Assembly (NCBI GenBank): GCA_016735235.1
Contig: JAERRW010000003.1
Location: 1 to 40,204, forward strand
Origin: Sulfurospirillum sp.
Lineage (GTDB): Bacteria > Campylobacterota > Campylobacteria > Campylobacterales > Sulfurospirillaceae
Direction: 5' to 3'
Length of the DNA: 40,204 bases
The notes under the pieces are model-generated. The model was not told where the DNA came from, did not search any database, and was given only the letters and a program-made list of their open reading frames with translations. The translations under genes and the position numbers were made by a program. This document shows positions 1 through 7,787 of this stretch, piece after piece. The stretch's first letter is position 1, and the number at the start of each line of letters is the position of its first letter.

Positions 1-185
1 GATACTCCATAGATAACTATATAGTAAAATACAACTCAAGACGATTACACTCTGCTATTGGCAATAAAACTCCTAATGAGATTTATGACAAAGCTATGTT
101 AGAGCGGAACAATCAAGAGTTATAGTTAGTAGCATAATGAGTAAAATAAGAGTGTTGGTTTAAGTGGTCTTGACATATGGGGACA
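1..185 (+). mobile_element. 3' end of an IS3-family insertion sequence, cut by the window edge
   Basis: The first 125 bases encode the C-terminus of an IS3-type transposase. About 60 bases later comes 'gtcttgacatatggggaca', whose reverse complement starts TGTCCCC, a plausible IS3-type terminal inverted repeat with the usual terminal CA. I place the right end near base 185, just after 'ggggaca'. The left end is outside the window, so I cannot tell whether the element is complete. It lies 3' of magIII, converging on it. The family comes from the protein motif; the IS boundary is inference. Confidence 0.6.
3..125 (+). CDS. IS3-family transposase, C-terminal part (partial at the left edge)
   Basis: Reading frame 3 is open from the window start and gives 40 residues ending at TAG. 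It contains 'YNSRRLHSAIGNKTPNEIY', the tail of the DDE integrase core of IS3-family OrfB proteins (the YNxxRxHSAxGxxTPxE signature). The enzyme catalyses copy-out-paste-in transposition, normally made as an OrfAB fusion by programmed frameshifting. Only the end is visible, so activity cannot be judged. The frame was read directly from the sequence and is too short for the ORF track. Confidence 0.75.
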   Translation, partial: YSIDNYIVKYNSRRLHSAIGNKTPNEIYDKAMLERNNQEL

Positions 186-207
186 GGATAATATACTACC
201 TAAAAAC

Positions 208-876
208 TTATAAAAAATATTTTAACTTATCAATTTTAATGTCTTTTTTTATTTTATTGTCCTTGCAAAATTCTACTATTTTTCCATGAAATCTTGCATA
301 AATTGTTTGAAAAGGCATCTTTTTATTGTAAAGTTTATCTATTTTTGCATGGTTGCTTTGTATGCCATCTACCAACCACTCTTGAAGTTCATTGTAATTC
401 TCAAACTCATATCCAAATTTTTTAACAAGCCTATTAGTGTAGTTGTCTACTACCATGACTTCCCTAAAACAAGCATAACATAAAATACTATCGCAACTCT
501 CTTGACCAATACCTTTTTGATCCATTAACCAATCTTTGTTTACATGCAAAGAAAAATTTTCAAAATTTTCAAAATTTTCTACTATATTTTGACAAAGTTT
601 TTTTAAGTTTTTTGATTTTTGATTATAAAATCCACTTGGCTTTATTAGTAATGCTAACTCATTTACATCTAGCTTTGCAATTGATTTCTCATTTAATAAA
701 TTATTTCTTTTCAAATTTATTAAACTCTTCTCGACATTTCCCCATTTTGTCTGTTGAGTTAAAATAGCTCCAATTATAACTTCAAAAGTGCCACTTTTTG
801 GCCACCAAAACTCCTCTTTTTTATTTTTTATATAACCACTCTTTTTTAATGCTTTAAACAAATCGAAACTATTCAC
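208..876 (-). CDS. magIII: 3-methyladenine DNA glycosylase, MagIII-type (endonuclease III superfamily)
   Basis: This 222-residue helix-hairpin-helix glycosylase should excise alkylated bases such as 3-methyladenine in base-excision repair. The HhH motif lies at about 117–134 ('QKGIGQESCDSILCYA'), followed by the catalytic Asp144 in 'MVVDNYTNR'. Lys199 in 'ARFHGKIVEF' matches the carbamylated active-site lysine described for Helicobacter pylori MagIII. There is no C-terminal four-cysteine cluster, so it is the Fe–S-free MagIII branch rather than Nth; length agrees with MagIII (about 218). The start is GTG at 876, with only a weak ribosome site. It is the last gene of the long minus-strand run, 39 bases after mfd, an apt pairing of two repair genes. 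Confidence 0.82.
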   Translation of the reverse strand: MNSFDLFKALKKSGYIKNKKEEFWWPKSGTFEVIIGAILTQQTKWGNVEKSLINLKRNNLLNEKSIAKLDVNELALLIKPSGFYNQKSKNLKKLCQNIVENFENFENFSLHVNKDWLMDQKGIGQESCDSILCYACFREVMVVDNYTNRLVKKFGYEFENYNELQEWLVDGIQSNHAKIDKLYNKKMPFQTIYARFHGKIVEFCKDNKIKKDIKIDKLKYFL

Positions 877-915
877 TTAATTGCTTCTTGCCATTTTTAT
901 TATACAAGTTTATAT

Positions 916-3882
916 TTATTGAGATTTTATTTCTCTTAAATGTATTAATATTGTGGAAATTATATCATCATCATCTTTGCTTTTTGATTTTAAGTAAATT
1001 TTTTGATTATTTTTATCTTTAAGAGTTATATTTTGACCAAAGTTTGATACAGAAACTATATCTACTGTTGTTGCTAAAATTTTAATGGTAATAATATCTA
1101 AAAACTGTATTGTGTTGATGTCGAGTTTACCAAATCTATCAATCATCTCCTCTTCAATATCGAGTACATTTCTCACACTTTCGCACTTACTAAGACGACG
1201 ATACAACTCTAGTCTAATTCTATCTTCACTTACGCACTCACTACTTATAAAAGCATTGACACCAAGTCTTATTTCAACCTCTTTTTTTTGAACAGAAGTA
1301 CTGTTAAGCAATAAGCTTATAACATTCTCAAGCATTTTTAAATAGAGTGAATAACCTATATTCTTAATATGACCACTTTGTGCTTTACCAATTATATTGC
1401 CTCCGCCTCTAATCTCTAAGTCATGATAAGCCAACACCGAACCACTTCCTAAAAATGAGTTAGTTTCAAGTGCAACTAGTCTCTTTTTAGACTGCTCTGT
1501 AAGTTGTGATTTGTCTTTTACCAAAAAATAACAATAACCTTGCCTTTTAGCTCTTCCAACTCTTCCTCTTATTTGGTGCAAATCTGCAATTCCAAAATTA
1601 TCTGCACCATCTACTATAATAGTATTGACATTTGGCATATGAATTCCAGACTCAATAATAGAGGTCGATAACAGTAAATTATACTCTTTTTTTTCAAAAA
1701 CTATCATCTCTCTCTCAATGACTGCTGGATTTATTTTTGAGTGAAGTACTAAGATTTTTAACCCAGGAAGTGCCTTTTGTAGCTCCTTTTTTTTACTCTC
1801 TATTGTTGCTATTCTATTGTGAACAAAAAAAACTTGACCACCTCGCCTAAGCTCACGGTTAATAACCTCTTTTATAGATTTTTCTTCATACTCTTTTACA
1901 AAAGTTCTTATATCTTCTCTCTCATCAGGGGGTGTTAATATTTGCGAATACTGTTTAATAGAACTAAGTGCCATATTTAAACTTCTTGGAATTGGTGTTG
2001 CACTCATGCTCAATATATGGACATTTTCTCTTATTTTTTTTAATTTTTCTTTTTGCTTAACTCCAAATTTATGCTCTTCATCTAGTATAATTAGAGCTGG
2101 ATTTTTAAGTTCAACTCCAAGTAGCGAATGTGTTCCAACACAAATTTTTAACTCTCCACTTTTTAAATCTTTTAAAATTTTATTTCTATTTTTACTACTT
2201 GTGAATCGGTCGAGTTTTTCCACTCGTATATTGTACTTTTTAAATCTAACATCAAGTGATTTGAAATGTTGAGCACTAAGAAGTGTAGTTGGAGCTAACA
2301 TTATGCTTTGATAACCATTTACTGCACTTAAAAACATGGCATTCATAGCAACTTCTGTCTTGCCAAACCCAACATCGCCACTCAATAGTCTATCCATCAT
2401 TTTTGATGATTTTAAATCACTAAATATCTCATCAATCGATTTTTTTTGATCATCGGTATACTTAAAACCTGCATCTTTTTGAAAATCTATAATTTTATCT
2501 TGACTATGTAAAACTACTGCTTCAGTCATCTCTCTTTTTGCAGCTATAGCAATAATTTCACTAGCAATTTCAAAAAGTTTTGCCTTTGTCTTCTCTTTTA
2601 ATTTTTGAAAACTTCCTTTTCCAAGCTTATCTATCACAGCCAAATTACCGCTATCACTAATATATCTATCAATTACATCAATATTTTCAACAGGAAGTAA
2701 AAGCCTATCGTCTCCTTGGTATTTAACTATAACAAAATCTCTTGTTGCACCTAAAACTGTTGTTTTTTGAAGTCCTTTAAAGAGTCCTACACCATAGTTT
2801 TCATGAACGACCACATCACCTATTTTTAGCTCGTCAAGTATAATAGAAGCTTTTCTTCTCCTCCTCTTCTTTGATTGTCTATTTAAAGATAAAATGACTT
2901 CATCTAAACTAATTATATTAACAACTAGATCGCTTTGTTTAAAATTATAATCGGAATCTATATTCTCTTGCTTTAAAAGTACCTCATTTTTTGCAAGTAT
3001 AGTAACTTTTTTATCTTTATGAAAATTTAAAAAAGTCTTAATTGAAGTTACCTCAAGAGGTTTAAATTTTTTTGCATGTGGTATTGCATGTAATGAATTT
3101 AATTTCTCACTTTTCTTAATATCAAATAACTCAATCTCTTTTATCTCGTCTTCCAAAGAGTGCATTATTTTTATATTAAATTCATCAAAATAATTTTTAC
3201 AAATATCTTTAAGGGCCCAAAGACCAAGAGAGTGTATATCTTTTACAAAACTATCGCTATCTATATTTTGTATCTTTAAAATTAACTCATCATACTCATC
3301 ACTATTTAATGAAAAAAGTGCAGGAGTTATATTGTAAAAGTCCAACTCATCTTCTTGACTTTTTTGTGTTTCACACTCAAAATACCTTATACTCTCTACC
3401 TCTTCATCAAAAAGAGATACTCTAAGAGCTAGTTTTGAGTTAATAGGAAATATATCTATAATATCTCCACGAAAAGAGACTTCTCCATGACTCTCTACAA
3501 TATCTACTATATTGTAGCCCCAATTCAACATGTTATTTTTAAATTTATTTAAATTTATTGTATCACCAAATCGTATTATTTTAGTCTTAAAAAGATTTTT
3601 TGGAGGCAGTGGGGTAAAAAGTGTTCGCAAAGGAACAATAAGAACTTTTTTAGTTGAATTATCTTCATAATAACTCTTTAGAGTATTTAAAACTTGTTGA
3701 AGTTCTAAGCTAAAAGGTAGTAAATCATCACCATAACTAACTCTTAAATCTGGAAGTTGGTATGCTTTTTTTTCTAAATACTCTATTACTTGAGATACTA
3801 AAAAAGCATCTTTTTCATTAGCAACACCAATTACATCAGTGTTGCCACGATTTTTAAAAAATTCATAAACTGAAGATTGCAA
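916..3882 (-). CDS. mfd: transcription-repair coupling factor Mfd
   Basis: This 988-residue SF2 translocase should remove RNA polymerase stalled at lesions and recruit the UvrA excision machinery. The order of domains is: a UvrB-like N-terminal region; a CarD/RNAP-interacting domain at about 345–420 ('GDVVVHENYGVGLFKGLQ'); helicase motif I at about 495–505 ('GDVGFGKTE'); the DEEH box at about 598; 'SATPIPRSL' at about 630; motif VI 'QIRGRVGRAKRQG' at about 770; then the C-terminal TRCF domain. Length is typical for Campylobacterota (near 980–1000) and shorter than in E. coli. The start is TTG at 3882, seven bases after the bactofilin stop; no better in-frame ATG lies nearby. The bactofilin–mfd adjacency is conserved in Helicobacter (ccmA–mfd). 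Confidence 0.96.
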   Translation of the reverse strand: MQSSVYEFFKNRGNTDVIGVANEKDAFLVSQVIEYLEKKAYQLPDLRVSYGDDLLPFSLELQQVLNTLKSYYEDNSTKKVLIVPLRTLFTPLPPKNLFKTKIIRFGDTINLNKFKNNMLNWGYNIVDIVESHGEVSFRGDIIDIFPINSKLALRVSLFDEEVESIRYFECETQKSQEDELDFYNITPALFSLNSDEYDELILKIQNIDSDSFVKDIHSLGLWALKDICKNYFDEFNIKIMHSLEDEIKEIELFDIKKSEKLNSLHAIPHAKKFKPLEVTSIKTFLNFHKDKKVTILAKNEVLLKQENIDSDYNFKQSDLVVNIISLDEVILSLNRQSKKRRRRKASIILDELKIGDVVVHENYGVGLFKGLQKTTVLGATRDFVIVKYQGDDRLLLPVENIDVIDRYISDSGNLAVIDKLGKGSFQKLKEKTKAKLFEIASEIIAIAAKREMTEAVVLHSQDKIIDFQKDAGFKYTDDQKKSIDEIFSDLKSSKMMDRLLSGDVGFGKTEVAMNAMFLSAVNGYQSIMLAPTTLLSAQHFKSLDVRFKKYNIRVEKLDRFTSSKNRNKILKDLKSGELKICVGTHSLLGVELKNPALIILDEEHKFGVKQKEKLKKIRENVHILSMSATPIPRSLNMALSSIKQYSQILTPPDEREDIRTFVKEYEEKSIKEVINRELRRGGQVFFVHNRIATIESKKKELQKALPGLKILVLHSKINPAVIEREMIVFEKKEYNLLLSTSIIESGIHMPNVNTIIVDGADNFGIADLHQIRGRVGRAKRQGYCYFLVKDKSQLTEQSKKRLVALETNSFLGSGSVLAYHDLEIRGGGNIIGKAQSGHIKNIGYSLYLKMLENVISLLLNSTSVQKKEVEIRLGVNAFISSECVSEDRIRLELYRRLSKCESVRNVLDIEEEMIDRFGKLDINTIQFLDIITIKILATTVDIVSVSNFGQNITLKDKNNQKIYLKSKSKDDDDIISTILIHLREIKSQ

Positions 3883-3889
3883 CTTTTAT

Positions 3890-4288
3890 CTAAGGCTTAG
3901 GAAATATTTCTGTTATCATTTTGGGCGCATTATGATCTTCTTTCATTTTGCTTTCACCCTCAAATCTAGCTTTCTCTTCTATTATAAGCTCTTTAGTTAT
4001 AACTTTTCCTATAAACTTACCGCCAGTCAATATTTCAATAATATCACAATCAGCATTACCCTCAAAAACTCCATTTACTACAAGCCTGTTTGCGATTATT
4101 TTACCATTAATTTTTCCACTTTTGCCTATAATTACTACACTTTTAGAGTAAATATCTCCTACTATTTCACCATCTACATGTAGTCGTGAATCGCAGTTAA
4201 AAACTCCGTCTATTTTAGCACCACTTGCTATTGTTGTTGTCTCGTTAGATGCTGATGGTTTTACATTAATTTTATCAAAGATTGCCAT
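3890..4288 (-). CDS. ccmA: bactofilin (CcmA-type cell-shape scaffold)
   Basis: A 132-residue bactofilin (DUF583/PF04519 fold): after a short disordered tail the whole protein consists of repeated hydrophobic/glycine strands such as 'GVFNCDSRLHVDGEIVGDI' and 'GKSGKINGKIIANRLVVNG', the signature of a right-handed beta-helix that polymerises without nucleotide. In H. pylori the equivalent gene, ccmA, sits beside the peptidase csd1 and organises peptidoglycan trimming for helical shape. Here the gene overlaps the M23 peptidase gene by 28 bases, which suggests translational coupling and the same partnership. The family is clear; the shape role is inferred from neighbours. Confidence 0.93.
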   Translation of the reverse strand: MAIFDKINVKPSASNETTTIASGAKIDGVFNCDSRLHVDGEIVGDIYSKSVVIIGKSGKINGKIIANRLVVNGVFEGNADCDIIEILTGGKFIGKVITKELIIEEKARFEGESKMKEDHNAPKMITEIFPKP

Positions 4289-5127
4289 GAAACTCTTTTC
4301 TCCTTTTTAAATATTTTTTCAAAATTTGAACTATTCCACTCTATGAAATTAATAGGGTTTAAAGGTCTTCCTATAAACCTCACTTCATAATGTAGATGCG
4401 GACCAGTTGAGCGCCCACTGTTACCTGTGTAGCCAATAATATCACCTTTTTTAACAAAATCACCTGATTTTACAGGAAATTTTTTACTAAGATGGGCATA
4501 ACTTGTTTTAAATCCATAATTATGTATTATTATTACCAAATTTCCAAAACCACTATTTTTATGATAGCCTACATACTCGACTACTCCGTCAGCGGGAGCA
4601 CTAACTGGAGTCATTAATTTTGCTCTAAGATCTACACCTTTATGAAACTCTTTACGCTTTAAAATTGGATGTATTCTCCAACCAAACTTTCCACTGTAAC
4701 CTGCAAATGGAATAACCTCTCCACTTGGAATACTAGAAAAAAATCTTTTTTGTTGAATAGATGTAAATTCTATATTTTCTAATCTTACATCAACTTCTGT
4801 CTCCAAAGATGATGTGAGTCCAATAATCTCCTCTATGTCTGTTATTTTATCTTTAATAGAATTAAGTTCGCTACTTTTATAATCTATTTTATTGATAAGT
4901 TTATCATTTTTTTGTTTTAAAACTTTTTCATATTCAATCATGCTAGTTTTTTTAACTTCTAAATCTGTCACTTCATTCATTAAAACTGATATTAAATATG
5001 AGCCAATAAAAACAATAAAAACAATAAATAGTATAAAATAAAATACAAATCTCTTAATAATCTGATGAAGAAGATAGTGTTTTGAACCATGTATGTCTGA
5101 TATTGTAATTGTAAATTTATTTTTCAT
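4261..5127 (-). CDS. M23-family peptidoglycan endopeptidase, Csd1/Pgp3-like
   Basis: This 288-residue inner-membrane-anchored LytM peptidase has one N-terminal membrane helix (about 25–49), a coiled coil (about 52–105) and a C-terminal M23 domain. Zinc ligands His162 and Asp166 ('FHKGVD') and His246 ('GPHLHYE') are present, as is catalytic His212 ('YAHLS'), so it should be active. The family cleaves peptide cross-links; Csd1 of H. pylori and Pgp3 of C. jejuni are D,D-endopeptidases needed for helical shape. Position between folC and the bactofilin gene matches those loci, but only one peptidase gene is present where H. pylori has two (csd1, csd2). It overlaps folC by 11 bases and the bactofilin gene by 28. 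Confidence 0.9.
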   Translation of the reverse strand: MKNKFTITISDIHGSKHYLLHQIIKRFVFYFILFIVFIVFIGSYLISVLMNEVTDLEVKKTSMIEYEKVLKQKNDKLINKIDYKSSELNSIKDKITDIEEIIGLTSSLETEVDVRLENIEFTSIQQKRFFSSIPSGEVIPFAGYSGKFGWRIHPILKRKEFHKGVDLRAKLMTPVSAPADGVVEYVGYHKNSGFGNLVIIIHNYGFKTSYAHLSKKFPVKSGDFVKKGDIIGYTGNSGRSTGPHLHYEVRFIGRPLNPINFIEWNSSNFEKIFKKEKRVSWQSLIKLM

Positions 5128-6262
5128 TAATGTAATTCTCCACTACAGAAAAAGAGCCAAAAACTAGATACTCTTCATCTTTTGTTATTTTTTTAAATGT
5201 AGAGTATGGTATATTTAAAGAGCTTAGAGTATTTTCTAAAACTTTTTTTAAAACTTTTCGTTTATTTTCTATATCAAATATTTGAACCTCTTTAATAATA
5301 GGCTTCAAAATCTCTAAAATAATTTTGTACTTTTTATCATTTAAACTATTATAGACTAAAATAACTTTTTTTTTTCTAAAATGCTTCAATAATGCTACTG
5401 CAGCCATAGGATTATGACCAACATCTATAGTAACATTAGAAGATATTTTTTGACATCTACCATATAATTTTAAATTATCTAAAAGATTTACATCTACCTC
5501 ATACCCTAAAAGCTGGTATGCACATAGTGCTGTTGTAAAATTATCTTTGAAAAAAAATGGATAATTTTTATCTTCAAACCAAGTATTTAACTCATTATAA
5601 ACATTATTATCTAAAAAACTTTGTGCAAAATAGAGATTTTTATCTATTGTTTTAATTCGCTCATAAGCCAACTTGTAGACCTCTTTTTCATACTGTTTTG
5701 CTAAAAGTAATTTTTCATTTACACTTCTAAGTTTTGTTGTTGCTATTTTCTCTATTGTTGAGCCTAAAAAAGCTTCATGATCAAAGCCAATAGGAGTAAC
5801 TATACAAAGCTGTTTTTCAAAAACATTAGTTGCATCAAACTCTCCACCAAGACCAGCTTCAAGAACAACATAATCACATTTTTGACAAAAAATAAGCATT
5901 GCCAATAGTGTAGTATATTCAAAATATGATAGTATATTTTTATCTTCTAGTGAGAGTAAAATTTGAAGTTTTTTATGAGTAATTTCTAGCAATTTATCAT
6001 CTATATCTTTGCCATTAATCCAAATTCGTTCATTGAATTTTGTTATATGAGGTGAGCTATAATGTCCTACATTTAAACCATTTACATGCAACATGTGAGC
6101 TAAAGCTCGTCCTGTTGTACCTTTTGCATTTGTTCCTACAACATGTACTATTTTAGGAAGTTTAAAATTGTTTTTTATTTTTTTGTATATATTAGGAAAT
6201 CTATCGTAATCAATTTTTTCATAATAGAGTGGCTTACTCTGTAAAAATTTCTCTACTCTCAT
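5117..6262 (-). CDS. folC: bifunctional dihydrofolate synthase / folylpolyglutamate synthase
   Basis: A 381-residue Mur-ligase-type ATP-dependent enzyme that adds glutamate to dihydropteroate and to folates in the cytosol. The P-loop is at about 43–50 ('GTNAKGTTG', a variant of GTNGKGS). 'YSSPHITKFNERI', 'AGLGGEFDATNVF' and 'PIGFDHEAFLGSTIEKIA' cover the central domain, and 'DVGHNPMA' begins the C-terminal domain. It is shorter than E. coli FolC (about 420), as usual in Campylobacterota. Its ATG overlaps the TGA of the upstream gene as ATGA, so the two are translationally coupled. The Ala and Thr substitutions in the P-loop are small and unlikely to disable it. Confidence 0.92.
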   Translation of the reverse strand: MRVEKFLQSKPLYYEKIDYDRFPNIYKKIKNNFKLPKIVHVVGTNAKGTTGRALAHMLHVNGLNVGHYSSPHITKFNERIWINGKDIDDKLLEITHKKLQILLSLEDKNILSYFEYTTLLAMLIFCQKCDYVVLEAGLGGEFDATNVFEKQLCIVTPIGFDHEAFLGSTIEKIATTKLRSVNEKLLLAKQYEKEVYKLAYERIKTIDKNLYFAQSFLDNNVYNELNTWFEDKNYPFFFKDNFTTALCAYQLLGYEVDVNLLDNLKLYGRCQKISSNVTIDVGHNPMAAVALLKHFRKKKVILVYNSLNDKKYKIILEILKPIIKEVQIFDIENKRKVLKKVLENTLSSLNIPYSTFKKITKDEEYLVFGSFSVVENYINEK

Positions 6263-7275
6263 TTAGGGTTGCCTATTTTTTTGACTTGTAATGAAGTTGT
6301 AGATTTCTTCTTTTTATATTTTAGAGAGTTCTCTATGTAAAGAAGTTTTTTTTGAATAGATGCAAAATTATGATCTTGAAAATTTAAATTTTTAAAATTT
6401 TCTTTAATAATCTCTATCAACTCTTTACATGTATTATTACTCTCTATAGATTTAAGTATTTCTTGATTAATATTGTTTAAAGTACTATTTAAAATTGAAA
6501 TTTCATGCTCTACTTTTTCTTTATCAAGTGCAACTCTTTTCTTAATACAGTATTTAATATCTTCTTGCAAAGTTAGCACACAGAGTGATTCAGGAGAGTT
6601 TTTGAGTTCATGACTAATTGTTGCTAACCTGTCATGCATGCTTGACGCTATTGAAGGAGTAAGTGCGGCTATCATTAATGGAACTACTGAGTTATATATT
6701 TCACTATTGTTATGGCTAAAAACTTTAATTATATCAAAAACCATTTTTTCAATATCATTTTTATTAATATCTCCATATTGATTAAGTTTTTTTAAAAATG
6801 TATCATCATAATCAGAAATAAAATTAAACCATTTATCTTTTATATCTTTTATTGATTTTATATCTTGCTTTGTATCTAGTATAGCTAAAGAGTTATCAGC
6901 AAGTGTTGTGGCCTTTTCATTATGTAAAAGAGATAGTGCCTGAAGTATTCGCTTTGAAAGCAAAGTAAGTGAAATTATAAGTTCTTCACTTTGTTCTACT
7001 GTGTTTCTATTTAATTTTGCTATAAGAAAAGAAAAAAGTTGATCTAAAGTAGAAATATTTGCTCTTTTTGCTTCATTTGCTAAGCTATTATCTAACTTTT
7101 TTATATATTTTGTTACTTTTTGACAATCTTCAACTATAACACCTCTTTTTTTTGCTACTTTGCAAAAAGTTTTATGATAATTATCAGGTGTAAATATTAA
7201 ATTTTCTGATACTAATATTTCAAAACTCTCTTTGATTATCTCATTTATAGTGCTCGATGTATTTGAAGAATCTAT
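6259..7275 (-). CDS. N-terminal module of a diguanylate-cyclase-type (GGDEF) regulator, GGDEF domain absent
   Basis: The ORF track lists only 6259..6963, starting at a TTG, but the frame is open back to a stop at 7309–7311 and the upstream part looks coding ('ENLIFTPDNYHKTFCKVAKK', 'RGVIVEDCQKVTKYIKKLD'). There is no in-frame ATG, GTG or TTG upstream of 6963. The best candidate start is ATA at 7275, six bases after a GAGAGG ribosome site inside the end of lptE. From memory, this helical region ('LLSKRILQALSLLHNEKA', 'DKWFNFISDYDDTFLKKL') matches the N-terminal part of larger Sulfurimonas/Arcobacter proteins that continue into a GGDEF domain and sit in this same locus. Here the protein ends after a coiled-coil-like stretch with no GGDEF. 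Function is unknown; the start is uncertain. Confidence 0.6.
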   Translation of the reverse strand: MDSSNTSSTINEIIKESFEILVSENLIFTPDNYHKTFCKVAKKRGVIVEDCQKVTKYIKKLDNSLANEAKRANISTLDQLFSFLIAKLNRNTVEQSEELIISLTLLSKRILQALSLLHNEKATTLADNSLAILDTKQDIKSIKDIKDKWFNFISDYDDTFLKKLNQYGDINKNDIEKMVFDIIKVFSHNNSEIYNSVVPLMIAALTPSIASSMHDRLATISHELKNSPESLCVLTLQEDIKYCIKKRVALDKEKVEHEISILNSTLNNINQEILKSIESNNTCKELIEIIKENFKNLNFQDHNFASIQKKLLYIENSLKYKKKKSTTSLQVKKIGNPK

Positions 7276-7787
7276 TTTATGCCTCTCATAGCTATTTGTG
7301 ATACAAATTCATTTAAAGCATCCATTGATGCTCTTTTAATAGCATCGAATCTATTGCCATCAGAAATTATACTATTTGTAGTTCCATCTTCATTTTCATC
7401 TATTTGAAAATCGTACTCACCGCTTGTTGAAAAACTATCGCTATTTCCACTTTTGGTTTTATATTTAATATCAAGCGATACTTTTGTTTTGTATGCAGTA
7501 ATATAACCACTTTTATTGTAGAGTATTGGAGAGAAAGTTATTGAACCAATTTCAATAAGAAGCCCGCTATCTGCCGTCTCTTTTGACACCAATTTTCCGC
7601 CAAGTCTTGTTATGACTGACTGATTAACAGCATCTTTTATTAGCACACTATTTTCTAAATCTTCTCTACTTATAGCAACATCTACATAAATGCGTTCGCC
7701 CAAAACATCTCTTGTGTAGTGTGTTGCTGGTCTATAGCCACAAGCAGTTATGAAAATTATTACAAGTAAAGAACATATGTATCTCAT
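7272..7787 (-). CDS. lptE: LPS-assembly lipoprotein LptE
   Basis: A 171-residue lipoprotein. The signal peptide ends in a lipobox ('FITACGY'), with Cys16 as the lipidation site. LptE plugs and stabilises the LptD outer-membrane channel that inserts lipopolysaccharide. Sequence conservation in this family is low, so the call rests on the lipobox, the '[10 protein letters not shown]' start typical of LptE/RlpB, the length, and the conserved place between leuS and folC in Campylobacter (the Cj1090c position). Its ATG overlaps the TGA of leuS (ATGA). It overlaps the start I propose for the following regulator gene by four bases. Confidence 0.82.
   Translation of the reverse strand: MRYICSLLVIIFITACGYRPATHYTRDVLGERIYVDVAISREDLENSVLIKDAVNQSVITRLGGKLVSKETADSGLLIEIGSITFSPILYNKSGYITAYKTKVSLDIKYKTKSGNSDSFSTSGEYDFQIDENEDGTTNSIISDGNRFDAIKRASMDALNEFVSQIAMRGIK

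Noticed and set aside
541-590. Repeated 'ttttcaaaa' in magIII as a CRISPR-like or slippage repeat
   Set aside because: Only a short in-frame duplication (NFENFENF) inside a conserved gene; no spacers or longer array.
1085-2272. Plus-strand ORFs inside mfd (68 and 88 residues)
   Set aside because: Serine/leucine/phenylalanine-rich shadows of the minus-strand mfd frame with no ribosome sites.
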